From positions 109,928 to 173,927 of the forward strand of contig JAGOTD010000003.1 in assembly GCA_018061945.1 (NCBI GenBank): 64,000 bases of DNA. The letters run 5' to 3'. This document shows positions 6,865 to 16,932 of the stretch, piece after piece (the first letter of the stretch is position 1; each line of letters opens with the position of its first letter). This DNA is from Candidatus Peribacteraceae bacterium. Its GTDB lineage: Bacteria; Patescibacteriota; Gracilibacteria; Peribacterales; Peribacteraceae. A program made the position numbers and the translations under genes. The notes under the pieces are model-generated. The model worked only from the letters and a program-made list of their open reading frames with translations, did not search any database and had not been told where the DNA came from.

Positions 6865-9306
6865 ATGTCGTCCGACACGAATCCATCACTTCCCACTCTT
6901 CGCCGTCGCGTTGCCCAGGCACCGACGGGGCCAGGCGTGTATCGTTGGAAAGACGAAGAGGGAACAGTGATGTATGTCGGCAAAGCCAAAAATCTGCGCA
7001 ACAGACTGCGCAATTATGTGCAAGACGGCACCAAGCGATCGGCGTGGACGGAGATCATGATGCATCAGGCGCGCGATTTCGATTTAACACTCACCAATAC
7101 CGATTTAGAGGCACTAATGCTCGAGACGAATCTGATCAAAGAACTGCGACCGAAGTACAACATTATGATGAAAGATGATAAAAATTATGTGTATTTGCGC
7201 ATCACGCTACAAGACACGTATCCACGGCTCGAGATTGTTCGTCGGATGGAAAAAGATGGAGCAATGTACTTTGGTCCCAAAACGAGTGCATTTGAGCTGC
7301 GAAAGTCACTTGAATTCCTGCGTACGATTTTTCCGTTTCGTACCTGCAAAATGCGGATAGATATCGAAAATGACAAGATACAAGGTACAAATGACAAAAA
7401 ATTCGAAGATCAAAGAATCAAATCCGAAACAGAAAACGAAAAACGAATCAACGAAAAACGAACAAACGTTGCACTCGACGTTACGTGTATCGATCGCGAT
7501 CGTCCAACACCGTGTCTGGATCATCATATCAAGCAATGCAGTGCGCCGTGTATTGGGCTGGTGACGCCGGAGCAATATAGGAGAGATTCGATTGATGGGG
7601 TGATTGCGTTCTTTCAGGGTAAGTACGAGGAGATTGAAAAATTGATCACAGCCCAAATGCAGGAAGCTGCGGCTAGCAAAAAATTTGAACGCGCAGCCAA
7701 GTTGCGCGATAACTTACGGTATCTGCAGTCGATGCAAGAAAAGCAATTGGTGTCCGATATGTCGCGAGCGAATACCGATATTATTGGCACTGCCGTGTTG
7801 TCCGGTCACGCCTATGTTGTGATTTTGCAAGAGCGCGATGGCAAAATGATCAGCGAAGAAAGTTTTTCACTCAAAGGCCACGCGGAGTCGGCAGCCGAAG
7901 TATTGAGCCAGTTTATTCCGCAGTACTATAACGACGCCGCCGATTTGCCGGATACTGTGATCACGGGCGAAGAGCCGCAGCAGCGCGAGGCGATAGAGGA
8001 GTGGCTCTCGAACCTGCATGGGAAAAAAGTGACATTGCATGTGCCCGAACGCGGGAAGAAATCGAAACTGCTCATCCTCGCCGAAAAGAACGCCGACTGG
8101 AAAGCCAAACAAAGTGAGGCCAAATGGGAATCGCAACAACGTCAGAGCGAAGGCGCGATTGCCGAACTCCAGCGATTGCTTGAGCTGCCCACACTCCCGC
8201 AGCGCATCGAGTGCTACGATATTTCGCACCTTGGCGGCACCGAAACAGTAGGGAGTATGGTCGTGTTTATCGGTGGCAAACCGAAGCGCGAACATTACCG
8301 TTCGTTCAATATCAAAACGCTCAAAGCGGGAAAGATTGACGATTACAAATCGCTACAAGAAGTGTTGTCGCGACGCCTGCGATACTTGTCGGCGGATCGC
8401 AAGAAGGAAGAAGTGCAGTGGAAGGAAAAAGGTTTTCAGTTTGGTAAAGGTCGTAAAGATGAGCAGGAGAAGATTCGCTCACTCATTATCGAAAACCAGC
8501 AACCGATTGCCGATGGCGATCTTCCGTGCAAAGAATTTTTACTGGCACGCAAAGACGAGCAGATTCTTGCGTTCGCCTGTCTCGCCAAACTCGATGGTGT
8601 GCTGGAGCTTAAATACTTGTGGGCTCAAGGCTCACAAGAGTCGCAAGAATTGTTGCGCTTCGTTCTGCGCAAACTCCTCCAATCTCTCAAGAAGGCAAAA
8701 GTCTATGCTGTTATTGATCCCATCCAAGAATCGCAGTATGGCGAGATGGGTTTTCGCTACGTCGTGAAGCCGCCGACGGCCATCGAAACATTGTATGGAG
8801 CTGTCTTGCAGGGTAGCCCGGAAGATCCGGATCGCAAAATCGTTGTGGTGTATGACACGAAAGATAATAAAATTGATGAGTCGTTTACCTCAACACCTGA
8901 TCTTATCCTGATTGATGGTGGCAAAGGGCAGTTGAGTTCTGTCATGGAAGTGGCGCAGAAAATGAATATCACGATTCCTATTGCTTCACTGGCAAAACGC
9001 GAAGAGGAAATCTATCTGCCAAATAATCCGATTCCAGTCGATATTCCCAAGCAGTCGCAGGCACAATTTATGTTGCAGCGTCTACGCGACGAAGCGCATC
9101 GGTTCGCCAATTACAAGCGCGAAGGTCGTGGCAAGCGTACGTTGTTTACTTCCGCGCTCGACGAAATTCCGGGAGTAGGGGAATCGACGCGCATCGAGCT
9201 TGTTAAAACTTTTGGCAGTGTGGAAGGAGTGCGATCAGCGAGTGATGAAGAGTTGTTGCGAGTAGTGACAGCGGCGCAGTTGGAGGGGATACGCGGAGCA
9301 CTCTGA
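6865..9306 (+). CDS. uvrC: UvrABC excinuclease subunit C with two unusual insertions
   Basis: 813 residues, against about 600 in most UvrC. In order: the GIY-YIG nuclease that makes the 3' cut (GPGVYRW...VMYVGKAKNLRNRL), the CLDHHIKQCSAPC cysteine region, the UvrB-binding UVR helix pair (ASKKFERAAKLRDNL), the RNase H-like nuclease that makes the 5' cut (YDISHLGG, LILIDGGKGQL) and C-terminal helix-hairpin-helix motifs. Two extras stand out. About 40 Lys/Asn/Glu-rich residues (about 168-205) are encoded by an R5 repeat. About 165 residues (about 510-675) inside the RNase H-like domain resemble a GNAT acetyltransferase, including YGEMGFRYV. ATG 6865 fits the family N-terminus; there is no Shine-Dalgarno. 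Confidence 0.95.
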   Translation: MSSDTNPSLPTLRRRVAQAPTGPGVYRWKDEEGTVMYVGKAKNLRNRLRNYVQDGTKRSAWTEIMMHQARDFDLTLTNTDLEALMLETNLIKELRPKYNIMMKDDKNYVYLRITLQDTYPRLEIVRRMEKDGAMYFGPKTSAFELRKSLEFLRTIFPFRTCKMRIDIENDKIQGTNDKKFEDQRIKSETENEKRINEKRTNVALDVTCIDRDRPTPCLDHHIKQCSAPCIGLVTPEQYRRDSIDGVIAFFQGKYEEIEKLITAQMQEAAASKKFERAAKLRDNLRYLQSMQEKQLVSDMSRANTDIIGTAVLSGHAYVVILQERDGKMISEESFSLKGHAESAAEVLSQFIPQYYNDAADLPDTVITGEEPQQREAIEEWLSNLHGKKVTLHVPERGKKSKLLILAEKNADWKAKQSEAKWESQQRQSEGAIAELQRLLELPTLPQRIECYDISHLGGTETVGSMVVFIGGKPKREHYRSFNIKTLKAGKIDDYKSLQEVLSRRLRYLSADRKKEEVQWKEKGFQFGKGRKDEQEKIRSLIIENQQPIADGDLPCKEFLLARKDEQILAFACLAKLDGVLELKYLWAQGSQESQELLRFVLRKLLQSLKKAKVYAVIDPIQESQYGEMGFRYVVKPPTAIETLYGAVLQGSPEDPDRKIVVVYDTKDNKIDESFTSTPDLILIDGGKGQLSSVMEVAQKMNITIPIASLAKREEEIYLPNNPIPVDIPKQSQAQFMLQRLRDEAHRFANYKREGRGKRTLFTSALDEIPGVGESTRIELVKTFGSVEGVRSASDEELLRVVTAAQLEGIRGAL
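7373..7470 (+). repeat. R5 array inserted in frame within uvrC
   Basis: The core around TTCGAAGATCAAAGAATCAA matches intergenic R5 copies near 36175 and 36790 with few changes. It is read as protein here without stops, between FPFRTCKM and the conserved CLDHHIKQC region. Confidence 0.8.
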
Positions 9307-9308
9307 CG

Positions 9309-9407
9309 ATGTAAGGTAGGTAAAGTACGTATGGTAGGTAAGGTAAGTACTATGGATATTAAATTTACCTACTATACCTACCTTACTTACACTACCTACC
9401 GTACCTA
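9309..9407 (+). repeat. R2 array, two inverted arms
   Basis: GTAAGGTAG, GTAAAGTAC, GTATGGTAG units in the first arm and CCTACCTTAC-type units in the second, directly after the uvrC stop. Confidence 0.85.
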
Positions 9408-9411
9408 TTTT

Positions 9412-9440
9412 TTGTGCTTCCACCCTATTTCTGCTATACT
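9412..9440 (+). promoter_or_regulatory. promoter of YtxH-like gene
   Basis: TTGTGC (9412-9417) and TATACT (9435-9440) with a 17-bp spacer and a TGC extended -10. The leader is about 27 nt of pyrimidine-rich sequence without a Shine-Dalgarno. Confidence 0.65.
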
Positions 9441-9473
9441 TCTGCCACTCTCTTTTCTTTCCCAACTCACACT

Positions 9474-9815
9474 ATGAAAAAACTTTCTCTTCTCCTCGGC
9501 TCCATTGGTGGCGCTATGGCTGGTTATGTCCTCACAAACAAGAAGCTACGACAAGAATTGACAGGTGCAAAAGATGCAGAAGCTGCAGCAAAAATTCTTG
9601 GTAAGCATTTGGCTGCCGACGGCAAAGAAGTTGCTAAGGAAATGAAGCAGTTTGCTCACGAGCACGATCTCGATAAAAAGGTTGCCGACGGCAAAAAATA
9701 CGTAAAGGATTACTACACCAAGTCCAGCAAGGAAGTAAAAAAGATGCTTTCAAGCGGCATGAAAGAGGCAAAGAAAGTCGTCACCAAGGCCAAGAAGAAA
9801 GTCGGCGTAAAATAA
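9474..9815 (+). CDS. YtxH-like small stress protein
   Basis: 113 residues. One hydrophobic/Gly segment at the N-terminus (LLLGSIGGAMAGYVLTNKKL) looks like a membrane anchor. A long Lys/Ala-rich amphipathic helix follows (KEVAKEMKQFAHEHDLDKK...) and ends in KKAKKKVG-type basic repeats. This is the make-up of YtxH/gas-vesicle-like stress proteins, whose biochemical role is unclear. ATG 9474 is chosen because the longer reading would cross the promoter. A terminator follows. Confidence 0.65.
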   Translation: MKKLSLLLGSIGGAMAGYVLTNKKLRQELTGAKDAEAAAKILGKHLAADGKEVAKEMKQFAHEHDLDKKVADGKKYVKDYYTKSSKEVKKMLSSGMKEAKKVVTKAKKKVGVK

Positions 9816-9832
9816 TATCGGATTTTCAAAGA

Positions 9833-9858
9833 AAGCCCGTCAGAAATGGCGGGTTTTT
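9833..9858 (+). terminator. intrinsic terminator
   Basis: An AGCCCG/CGGGTT stem and a run of seven T after the YtxH-like gene. It touches the stop of the convergent gene. Confidence 0.8.
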
Positions 9859-12084
9859 TTATGAGCCGACATCTAATTGTTCCATTGCTTTGTGCAAATA
9901 TTGCGGTAACTGAATTTGCAAATTTTTGCAGAGCAGCAGATGATTTGTAAATGCAATTCGTAAGTGCTTTTCATCAATGTGACAACTTCTCCAGAATGCC
10001 AGAGGATCATTCATAAAACTCTGCATATGATCGGTTATTTCATCTGCACTCCGGCATGGAATCATGAGATTGCGCGTCCAGGGTTGGCAGAGTGGCTTTG
10101 TAAACATGCTCTCGTCTGTGACAGTTTGAATTTGCTTAAGTATTCCATCGTAGAAATGATCAGTCTTTTTCATTGGGTCAAATAAATACATCGGAATGGG
10201 CAGACTGCTTCCCAGTCCTGTTTTTAGAAAGCTTAACGTAAGTTCAAACAGCGTTCCTTTTCCTCCAAGATTCAAAATTGGCAATGTATGCAGGTATTCA
10301 AAGAACTGTTGCCTGTACTCAATTTGGTCAGATTTGAAAAATAATAACGCTTCGGGTGAGAAGTCCGGCCGCTCGCCAACCTGTTCAAAATCCATACCAA
10401 AACTGACATTTAAAAATGTATGCTCTTGTGCCATCTTTCTCGCCATTTGCATGACGCCTGGTCCGCCGCCTTCCAAAATAGCAATTTCACCATGTTGAGT
10501 GGCTAATTTTTTGAGATTTTCCCCCAAACGTTTTATTTCGTTTTGCATGACACTTTCAATATCTGGAATGCTGGAGCCAAACATCGCGATACCTGTCCCA
10601 TTTTTTCTAAAGACATCGTATCGGTCTTTTGCGTCGGGTGTTATAAAAAAGTTTTTATAGAAGACGCGTGGCTTTTCATCGCCACGATTGCTGCGAGGCC
10701 ACCAGATAAATTCGCAGCCCTGACGTTCTAATTCCATCAGTTTTGTATGCAGTGTTGCGTCGAAATAGAAATTTCTCTCCGGTTTCGGATCCTCCTTCCC
10801 GTCGAATATTTCTCTTTGCAGTTGCATGCCTCTGAATACAAATGTTTTTATCCCAGCGGTTCCAGAAAGTTCTTCGAGGTGCGAAGCAGATGGAAGGTTA
10901 TGCGTGATGAGCATTTTACCGTTTTCGCTTGTGTCATTTTTCAGCATGTGGCTTATTTCTTGAGTAGCAGGGTCATGTGTGTGTTTCCCATAACGCGCAG
11001 CTTCCGTTATTCCCTGCTTATGCCACCCATACGTTCTTTCCCATCCGAAGGACGTGGCGCCGTCAATAGACACTATTTTCCCAGCAAATTCTGCATCGTT
11101 TGGGATTTGCCCAATTCCTGTAAAACACTCAGATAGAAATTCGGGTCGTGAAAGCATGGTGTCACTGGGCCTCATGCCCCCCGCATGAATGCGTTCTCGT
11201 GTCTGTAGAGAGAAGCCGCCAAAGCGCGTCACTGCTTTTTTGTCAGCGTAAAAACGAAGTGGAATTGTGACGCTCTCCCGATCAATACAGTCGTTCCTGC
11301 CATTGTATAGCTCAACTTGTCGACCATTTTTTTCGATGCCGGTTGATCGCATCGGGTCGAGCACCACCGATCCTAAATGATGGATCTCATCCAATATTTG
11401 TCGTTGAATAATGCCAATATACGGTCCGGTAGACACGTTTATTTCGCTTACGGTACATGCTTTGGCAGGCAGTGGATTGCTATCGGGAATTCTCGCCTGT
11501 TTTCCAATAAGCCCTCTTCTGCCGTGCTTGAGTGCGTACTGACGGTCTTTGTCATTTCGTAATCGTAGCAAATAACGTATATTTTCCAGAGGGACGCGTA
11601 CTTGCCCCTTTTCATCTACCGCATAATTTTCCGGCAATGCCAGCAATTGTTGGCTTCTGGCTTCTTCTATCTCCTGGGCAGTCAGCGATCTATTGTCTCC
11701 TGGCAGAATGAGACGCCCCATTGGCAAGCTGCCATTCTTTTTAATGATTCCAATAAGACTGGGATCTCCATAGGCGATTATTTCCATCGGAGCAGATGCA
11801 CTATTTCTGTTTGGGATTAATTCTATCTTATTCAAATCTACTCGTGTATCGATACCGATTTGACTGATGGCGCTTCGGTCGGTGTAGTCGATGTTTTGTG
11901 TTATCTCGCCGTCTTTTATAAGTCCAATTTGACTGTTTGTCAGATTATGAAAGGTAATTCTCCCTGCTAGAAGCGGGCGATTTGAATCGGGATCAACTCC
12001 TTCTTTTCCTGTCGGGACAAATATTGAATGGGGAATGATTTCCATATTTGTATAAAAAACAAAATTTGTTATTTTGTCAATCAT
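9859..12084 (-). CDS. LOG/lysine-decarboxylase-fold domain fused to a large unknown N-terminal region
   Basis: 741 residues. The last third (about 495-700) has a Rossmann fold of the LOG/TIGR00730 type: IAMFGSS, GGGPGVMQMA near 538 and LGGKGTLFE near 608, the last corresponding to the PGGxGTxxE motif that cleaves the ribose-base bond of nucleotide monophosphates. The first about 490 residues match nothing I know and contain no clear membrane segment. Stand-alone LOG proteins are about 200 residues, so this is a fusion. GGAGG stands 8 nt before ATG 12084, which decides the start. A TTGACA/TATACA pair inside the gene could also serve an ATG at 12045. A nucleotide-processing role is inferred. 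Confidence 0.7.
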   Translation of the reverse strand: MIDKITNFVFYTNMEIIPHSIFVPTGKEGVDPDSNRPLLAGRITFHNLTNSQIGLIKDGEITQNIDYTDRSAISQIGIDTRVDLNKIELIPNRNSASAPMEIIAYGDPSLIGIIKKNGSLPMGRLILPGDNRSLTAQEIEEARSQQLLALPENYAVDEKGQVRVPLENIRYLLRLRNDKDRQYALKHGRRGLIGKQARIPDSNPLPAKACTVSEINVSTGPYIGIIQRQILDEIHHLGSVVLDPMRSTGIEKNGRQVELYNGRNDCIDRESVTIPLRFYADKKAVTRFGGFSLQTRERIHAGGMRPSDTMLSRPEFLSECFTGIGQIPNDAEFAGKIVSIDGATSFGWERTYGWHKQGITEAARYGKHTHDPATQEISHMLKNDTSENGKMLITHNLPSASHLEELSGTAGIKTFVFRGMQLQREIFDGKEDPKPERNFYFDATLHTKLMELERQGCEFIWWPRSNRGDEKPRVFYKNFFITPDAKDRYDVFRKNGTGIAMFGSSIPDIESVMQNEIKRLGENLKKLATQHGEIAILEGGGPGVMQMARKMAQEHTFLNVSFGMDFEQVGERPDFSPEALLFFKSDQIEYRQQFFEYLHTLPILNLGGKGTLFELTLSFLKTGLGSSLPIPMYLFDPMKKTDHFYDGILKQIQTVTDESMFTKPLCQPWTRNLMIPCRSADEITDHMQSFMNDPLAFWRSCHIDEKHLRIAFTNHLLLCKNLQIQLPQYLHKAMEQLDVGS

Positions 12085-12134
12085 TTACCTTGCCTCCGGC
12101 CATTTTCTGAGTAGAATACTCGGCGGGCTCGTAA

Positions 12135-13823
<1,689 letters not shown>

Positions 13824-13844
13824 TATCATGCATAGAAAAACCAT

Positions 13845-13872
13845 CGGCTCGAGCATGCTCGAGCCGATGAGA
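13845..13872. terminator. 28-bp perfect palindrome between convergent genes
   Basis: A perfect inverted repeat centred on GAGCATGCTC. On the minus strand it is followed by a T run, so it is a good terminator for the 48-residue gene. On the plus strand it can act as an mRNA end for pyrG. Confidence 0.75.
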
Positions 13873-14019
13873 TCAGTGAGGGCCAATGTAGGCGATCACT
13901 GATAGAAAGATAACGAGGATGCTCGCCAATGCGAGCGTCCATTTTGCGTCTCCAGCTTTTGGAGCGCTTCCGCGCGCGCCGCAGCTGGGTCGGCCGAAGC
14001 CTTGAAAATCTCGTGCCAT
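13873..14019 (-). CDS. 48-residue single-span membrane protein
   Basis: A short protein with a Gly/Arg/Ser-rich head containing one Cys (FGRPSCGARGSAPKAG) and a C-terminal membrane helix (WTLALASILVIFLSVIAYIG). It starts at ATG 14019 after a near-perfect AAAGGAGGTAATT ribosome site. The longer reading from 14070 would cross the promoter. It has its own promoter and terminator. Function unknown; the unusually strong signals suggest high expression. Confidence 0.7.
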   Translation of the reverse strand: MARDFQGFGRPSCGARGSAPKAGDAKWTLALASILVIFLSVIAYIGPH

Positions 14020-14041
14020 AATTACCTCCTTTCTGCGAATT

Positions 14042-14070
14042 AGTATTTCTTTTGGCACGTGTTTAGTCAA
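14042..14070 (-). promoter_or_regulatory. promoter of the 48-residue gene
   Basis: On the minus strand TTGACT (14070-14065) and AATACT (14047-14042) are 17 bp apart. The predicted start is about 14035, followed by the Shine-Dalgarno site. Confidence 0.65.
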
Positions 14071-14122
14071 GTTTTCTGGACATCAAAAAATGCCTCCCCC
14101 CAATGAGGAGAGAGGCGAACGT

Positions 14123-15100
14123 TCACTTGCTTGTTTTCCACAGCAGATACCCCGCTGTAGTCATCAGTACCATGCCGATGGGGAATTGCCACGAGCTGAT
14201 AAATTGTGGCAGATTGTATAGAAGCGGCACGAGAATTGTCATGCCCAGCCACGCTGCAATGGCAGTGGCGAATGATCCTGTTTTTTCGATCAGAGTTTGT
14301 AAGCCGAGGCTGAAGAATACGTTGAGCGCGTGCGGCCATGCGCAGTAGGCCAGTGTGTGAATCAGTGCGCGATTATACATCGCTTGCACGTTCACTTTGC
14401 CGTCGACAATGTGTAGCACCCCTGCGTGTAGCGAGAAATCTCGCAGAATCCACGAGGCGGCGGCGAAAGATCCGAGTCCTACTATCCACGCCCATTTGCT
14501 GTGTAGCTTGTGGCGTCGGACAATTAGCCAAACGACAGTTCCGAGAGCTACGAGGATGACATTTGATGCGACGAGTTCCCAGATGCCGAGATCCCGTTTG
14601 AGTGCTGCGGGCGCCGTTTCAACGGACGCCATAATGATGAGGCTGGTAGCTAGCAGGCTGAGTGCCAACAATGGCTTCCAGTTTGTCAGACGCGCGCGCA
14701 ACTGAGCATCTTTGAGGATGGTCAGTAGCAAGACGGTGGATACCCACACGCCCATCACATGGGGGTGGGATTTCCCCGACGAGAAGAAAAGGCAGGTGTA
14801 GCCTAGTGAGTAGGCCACATTGAGAGCGTGCGGCCATGCCGCATGCCAGAATGTGTGTCGTGTAGCGGCTGCGAAGCTTGGACCAAGGTGCATGTTCCCA
14901 TCTTCGCCCATCACGCGGGCGCCGTGCCCACGACTGGCGAAGTCCAGTAGAATCAGCGCAGCGATGGGAAATGCAACAAGCACTCCCAGCCACGCCGTAC
15001 TGGTTGGCACGGGTTCCATCAATCCCAACAGTGGGTCGATGATGGCAGCCACGACGACGATGGGCATGTTGAGCTTGAGCCATGCGACAGTCCGATGCAT
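14123..15100 (-). CDS. multi-pass membrane protein with internal duplication
   Basis: 325 residues with about eight to ten hydrophobic segments, family not recognised. The sequence is a tandem duplication with a 166-residue period. HTFWHAAWPHALNVAYSLG (82-100) recurs as HTLAYCAWPHALNVFFSLG (248-266), each preceded by a related DF...DG stretch. His and Trp in conserved positions near membrane faces could bind a ligand or metal (inference). The start at 15100 is favoured by GAGG six nt upstream over the GTG at 15157. A GATACA -10 lies upstream. Confidence 0.7.
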   Translation of the reverse strand: MHRTVAWLKLNMPIVVVAAIIDPLLGLMEPVPTSTAWLGVLVAFPIAALILLDFASRGHGARVMGEDGNMHLGPSFAAATRHTFWHAAWPHALNVAYSLGYTCLFFSSGKSHPHVMGVWVSTVLLLTILKDAQLRARLTNWKPLLALSLLATSLIIMASVETAPAALKRDLGIWELVASNVILVALGTVVWLIVRRHKLHSKWAWIVGLGSFAAASWILRDFSLHAGVLHIVDGKVNVQAMYNRALIHTLAYCAWPHALNVFFSLGLQTLIEKTGSFATAIAAWLGMTILVPLLYNLPQFISSWQFPIGMVLMTTAGYLLWKTSK

Positions 15101-15272
15101 TGGATACCTCGATTCGGTGAAGAGAATGAGCAGTGACGTGTCCTCAGTGTATCGCACTAAATGATATTTTAAAATATTATTGTAAAATGTGAAATTGGTC
15201 TTTATTCTTTTGTTCGATCTAACACATTTATGATTACTACTGTGCGCTTACTTCATTTTTCAGTATTCTTGC

Positions 15273-15989
15273 ATGCAAACACCTTTTGCGGATCGGTTAG
15301 ACTCAGGTTCTGATCACTCAGAGCCAGTCAAGACTATGTTGGATCGGCACATTCGAAAGACATTTTTTGCACTCATAGTTGGTACATTTGGAGCTGCCTA
15401 TCTTGCTCTTCGGCCCGATGAATCGGTAGAAGATTGGCCGAAAAATAAGATTGAAAGATTGTTGGCTGGTTATCAAGCAGGTCATAGCCGCTCAGATGAA
15501 AACGCTGATTTTGCAATGAAAGATACTGATTTGCGCGCAGATATTCAGAAAGAAATTGATGGTTTGAAAGATGAAGAAGTTATAGAACTCTTAGGCAAAC
15601 TTCGAGCGACAGCCAGTCCCGGAGATGTAAACCGTGTGCACTTGCAGTACATAAACCATCCTCGTATTCATCTTACAATTCGCTTTGCTGCTGCGAAAGA
15701 TTTATTGAAGTACCAATTACAACATGATCAGTGTGTATCACCCGACGCAGCATTGTTTCTCTTATTGATGCACAAATCGCAGCCACACAATAAAGAGATT
15801 ATGAGTATGTTAGAAGCTTTTCGGAGTCACATCGATGCCGTTTTTGTAAAGCCAGATCTCGATCCGTCGTTTCGGCATTCGTGCGAGCAAGTTGGTAATA
15901 TTTTGCGTGGTGATATTGGTCCTTACAATTCACAGTTCGAACGTCTACGCCAAATCTTGTCATCAGATATTGATAAGCTTCAGGATTGA
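15273..15989 (+). CDS. hypothetical protein with one N-terminal membrane helix
   Basis: 238 residues, unknown family. A membrane segment FFALIVGTFGAAYLAL (about 31-46) is followed by a charged, largely helical soluble domain without cysteine clusters or catalytic motifs. The start is uncertain: ATG 15273 or ATG 15336. A TATGAT box near 15228 would give about a 32-nt leader to the first. Its 3' end overlaps that of the convergent patatin-like gene by 27 nt. Confidence 0.65.
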   Translation: MQTPFADRLDSGSDHSEPVKTMLDRHIRKTFFALIVGTFGAAYLALRPDESVEDWPKNKIERLLAGYQAGHSRSDENADFAMKDTDLRADIQKEIDGLKDEEVIELLGKLRATASPGDVNRVHLQYINHPRIHLTIRFAAAKDLLKYQLQHDQCVSPDAALFLLLMHKSQPHNKEIMSMLEAFRSHIDAVFVKPDLDPSFRHSCEQVGNILRGDIGPYNSQFERLRQILSSDIDKLQD

Positions 15990-16808
15990 TGGAATGAGCG
16001 GAATTGTTGCCGTTCGTCCTGCCTGAATAAACTCCTCCGCTTTATCAAACCGATACTGTGGATACGGTAATTCCGGCTTGATGATGAGATCACAGATTTC
16101 TTTACTCTTGCTCTGCTCGCGCAATCCTTCCCGCAGAAAATCCGACCAGCCTTTGGGTAGCAGCTGCATCGTGTCGTCCATCGCCTGGTTCGTATCGGTT
16201 GCAATGAGGATATCGGGATGATATGTTTTGTGCAGACTGCGAGCGGGGATGGAGCCAAAGACAATCATGTCGACGTATTGGCTCTTCTCAATTTGTATTG
16301 GGGAAAAAATAATGGGCATCGCCGAACTCGCCATAATGGCATCAGCTATGGGAACGTTTTTACCGAAAATATATGGCGTGACACAGCCGCGAATGTAGTC
16401 GTGAAAACCGCTTTCGAGAATTTTGATCCAACTGACCGGCTCTCGGATTTTTCCAGCGACACACACAAATGGAATGGTGCAGTCGCCAATCGTTTTATTG
16501 CCCAAAAATGGCTCCAGATAGTCCTGTATTCCTTGTCGCAGGAGTCCTCCGTGTAATCCGTCTTTAAATGGTTTCTTGCTGATTTTTGCGAGCTTGTTAA
16601 GTGGAATACCAATTGCAATTTTATGAATTTTTTTAGCGCTGAAGCCTAGTGCGTAGAGTGATGCCACCACGGCTCCCATGCTGCTGCCGGCGATGTAATC
16701 TGGTTTGAGATTATTTTCTTCCAATACTTCCAGTACACCGATATTGGCAAACCCACAGGCAGTGCCGCCGGAAAGTACCAGACCCCAGGAGGGTTTTGAG
16801 TGAGACAT
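15963..16808 (-). CDS. patatin-like phospholipase family protein (RssA-like)
   Basis: 281 residues. The oxyanion/glycine loop is SGGTACGFANIGVL, the nucleophile elbow is GSSMG (Ser near 42) and the catalytic Asp is in YVDMIVFGSIP. The fold and Ser-Asp dyad fit a patatin lipid acyl hydrolase. Two usual features are changed: the loop normally reads GGGxRG but here has Cys in place of Arg, and DGG has become DMI. Activity may be altered. A TACACT box about 10 nt before the ATG suggests a near-leaderless mRNA. Confidence 0.85.
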   Translation of the reverse strand: MSHSKPSWGLVLSGGTACGFANIGVLEVLEENNLKPDYIAGSSMGAVVASLYALGFSAKKIHKIAIGIPLNKLAKISKKPFKDGLHGGLLRQGIQDYLEPFLGNKTIGDCTIPFVCVAGKIREPVSWIKILESGFHDYIRGCVTPYIFGKNVPIADAIMASSAMPIIFSPIQIEKSQYVDMIVFGSIPARSLHKTYHPDILIATDTNQAMDDTMQLLPKGWSDFLREGLREQSKSKEICDLIIKPELPYPQYRFDKAEEFIQAGRTATIPLIPSILKLINI

Positions 16809-16833
16809 GACGGGATGTAGTGTAGAACACTTG

Positions 16834-16912
16834 GAGCGAATTACGAATCTCGAAGTACGAATTACGAGATGTGAACGACTCGTACTTCGCGATTCGTGCT
16901 TCGTAATTCGTT
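16834..16912 (+). repeat. R1 array, two inverted arms
   Basis: CGAATTACGAATCTCGAAG-type left arm and its inverse on the right, between the divergent patatin-like and pyrD genes. It ends just upstream of the pyrD -10 box. Confidence 0.85.
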
Positions 16913-16918
16913 TTCCGC

Positions 16919-16924
16919 TATGAT
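16919..16924 (+). promoter_or_regulatory. -10 box of pyrD, leaderless
   Basis: TATGAT ends 8 nt before the ATG at 16933, so transcription begins within about 2 nt of the start codon. Confidence 0.6.
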
Positions 16925-16932
16925 ACCCTCCA

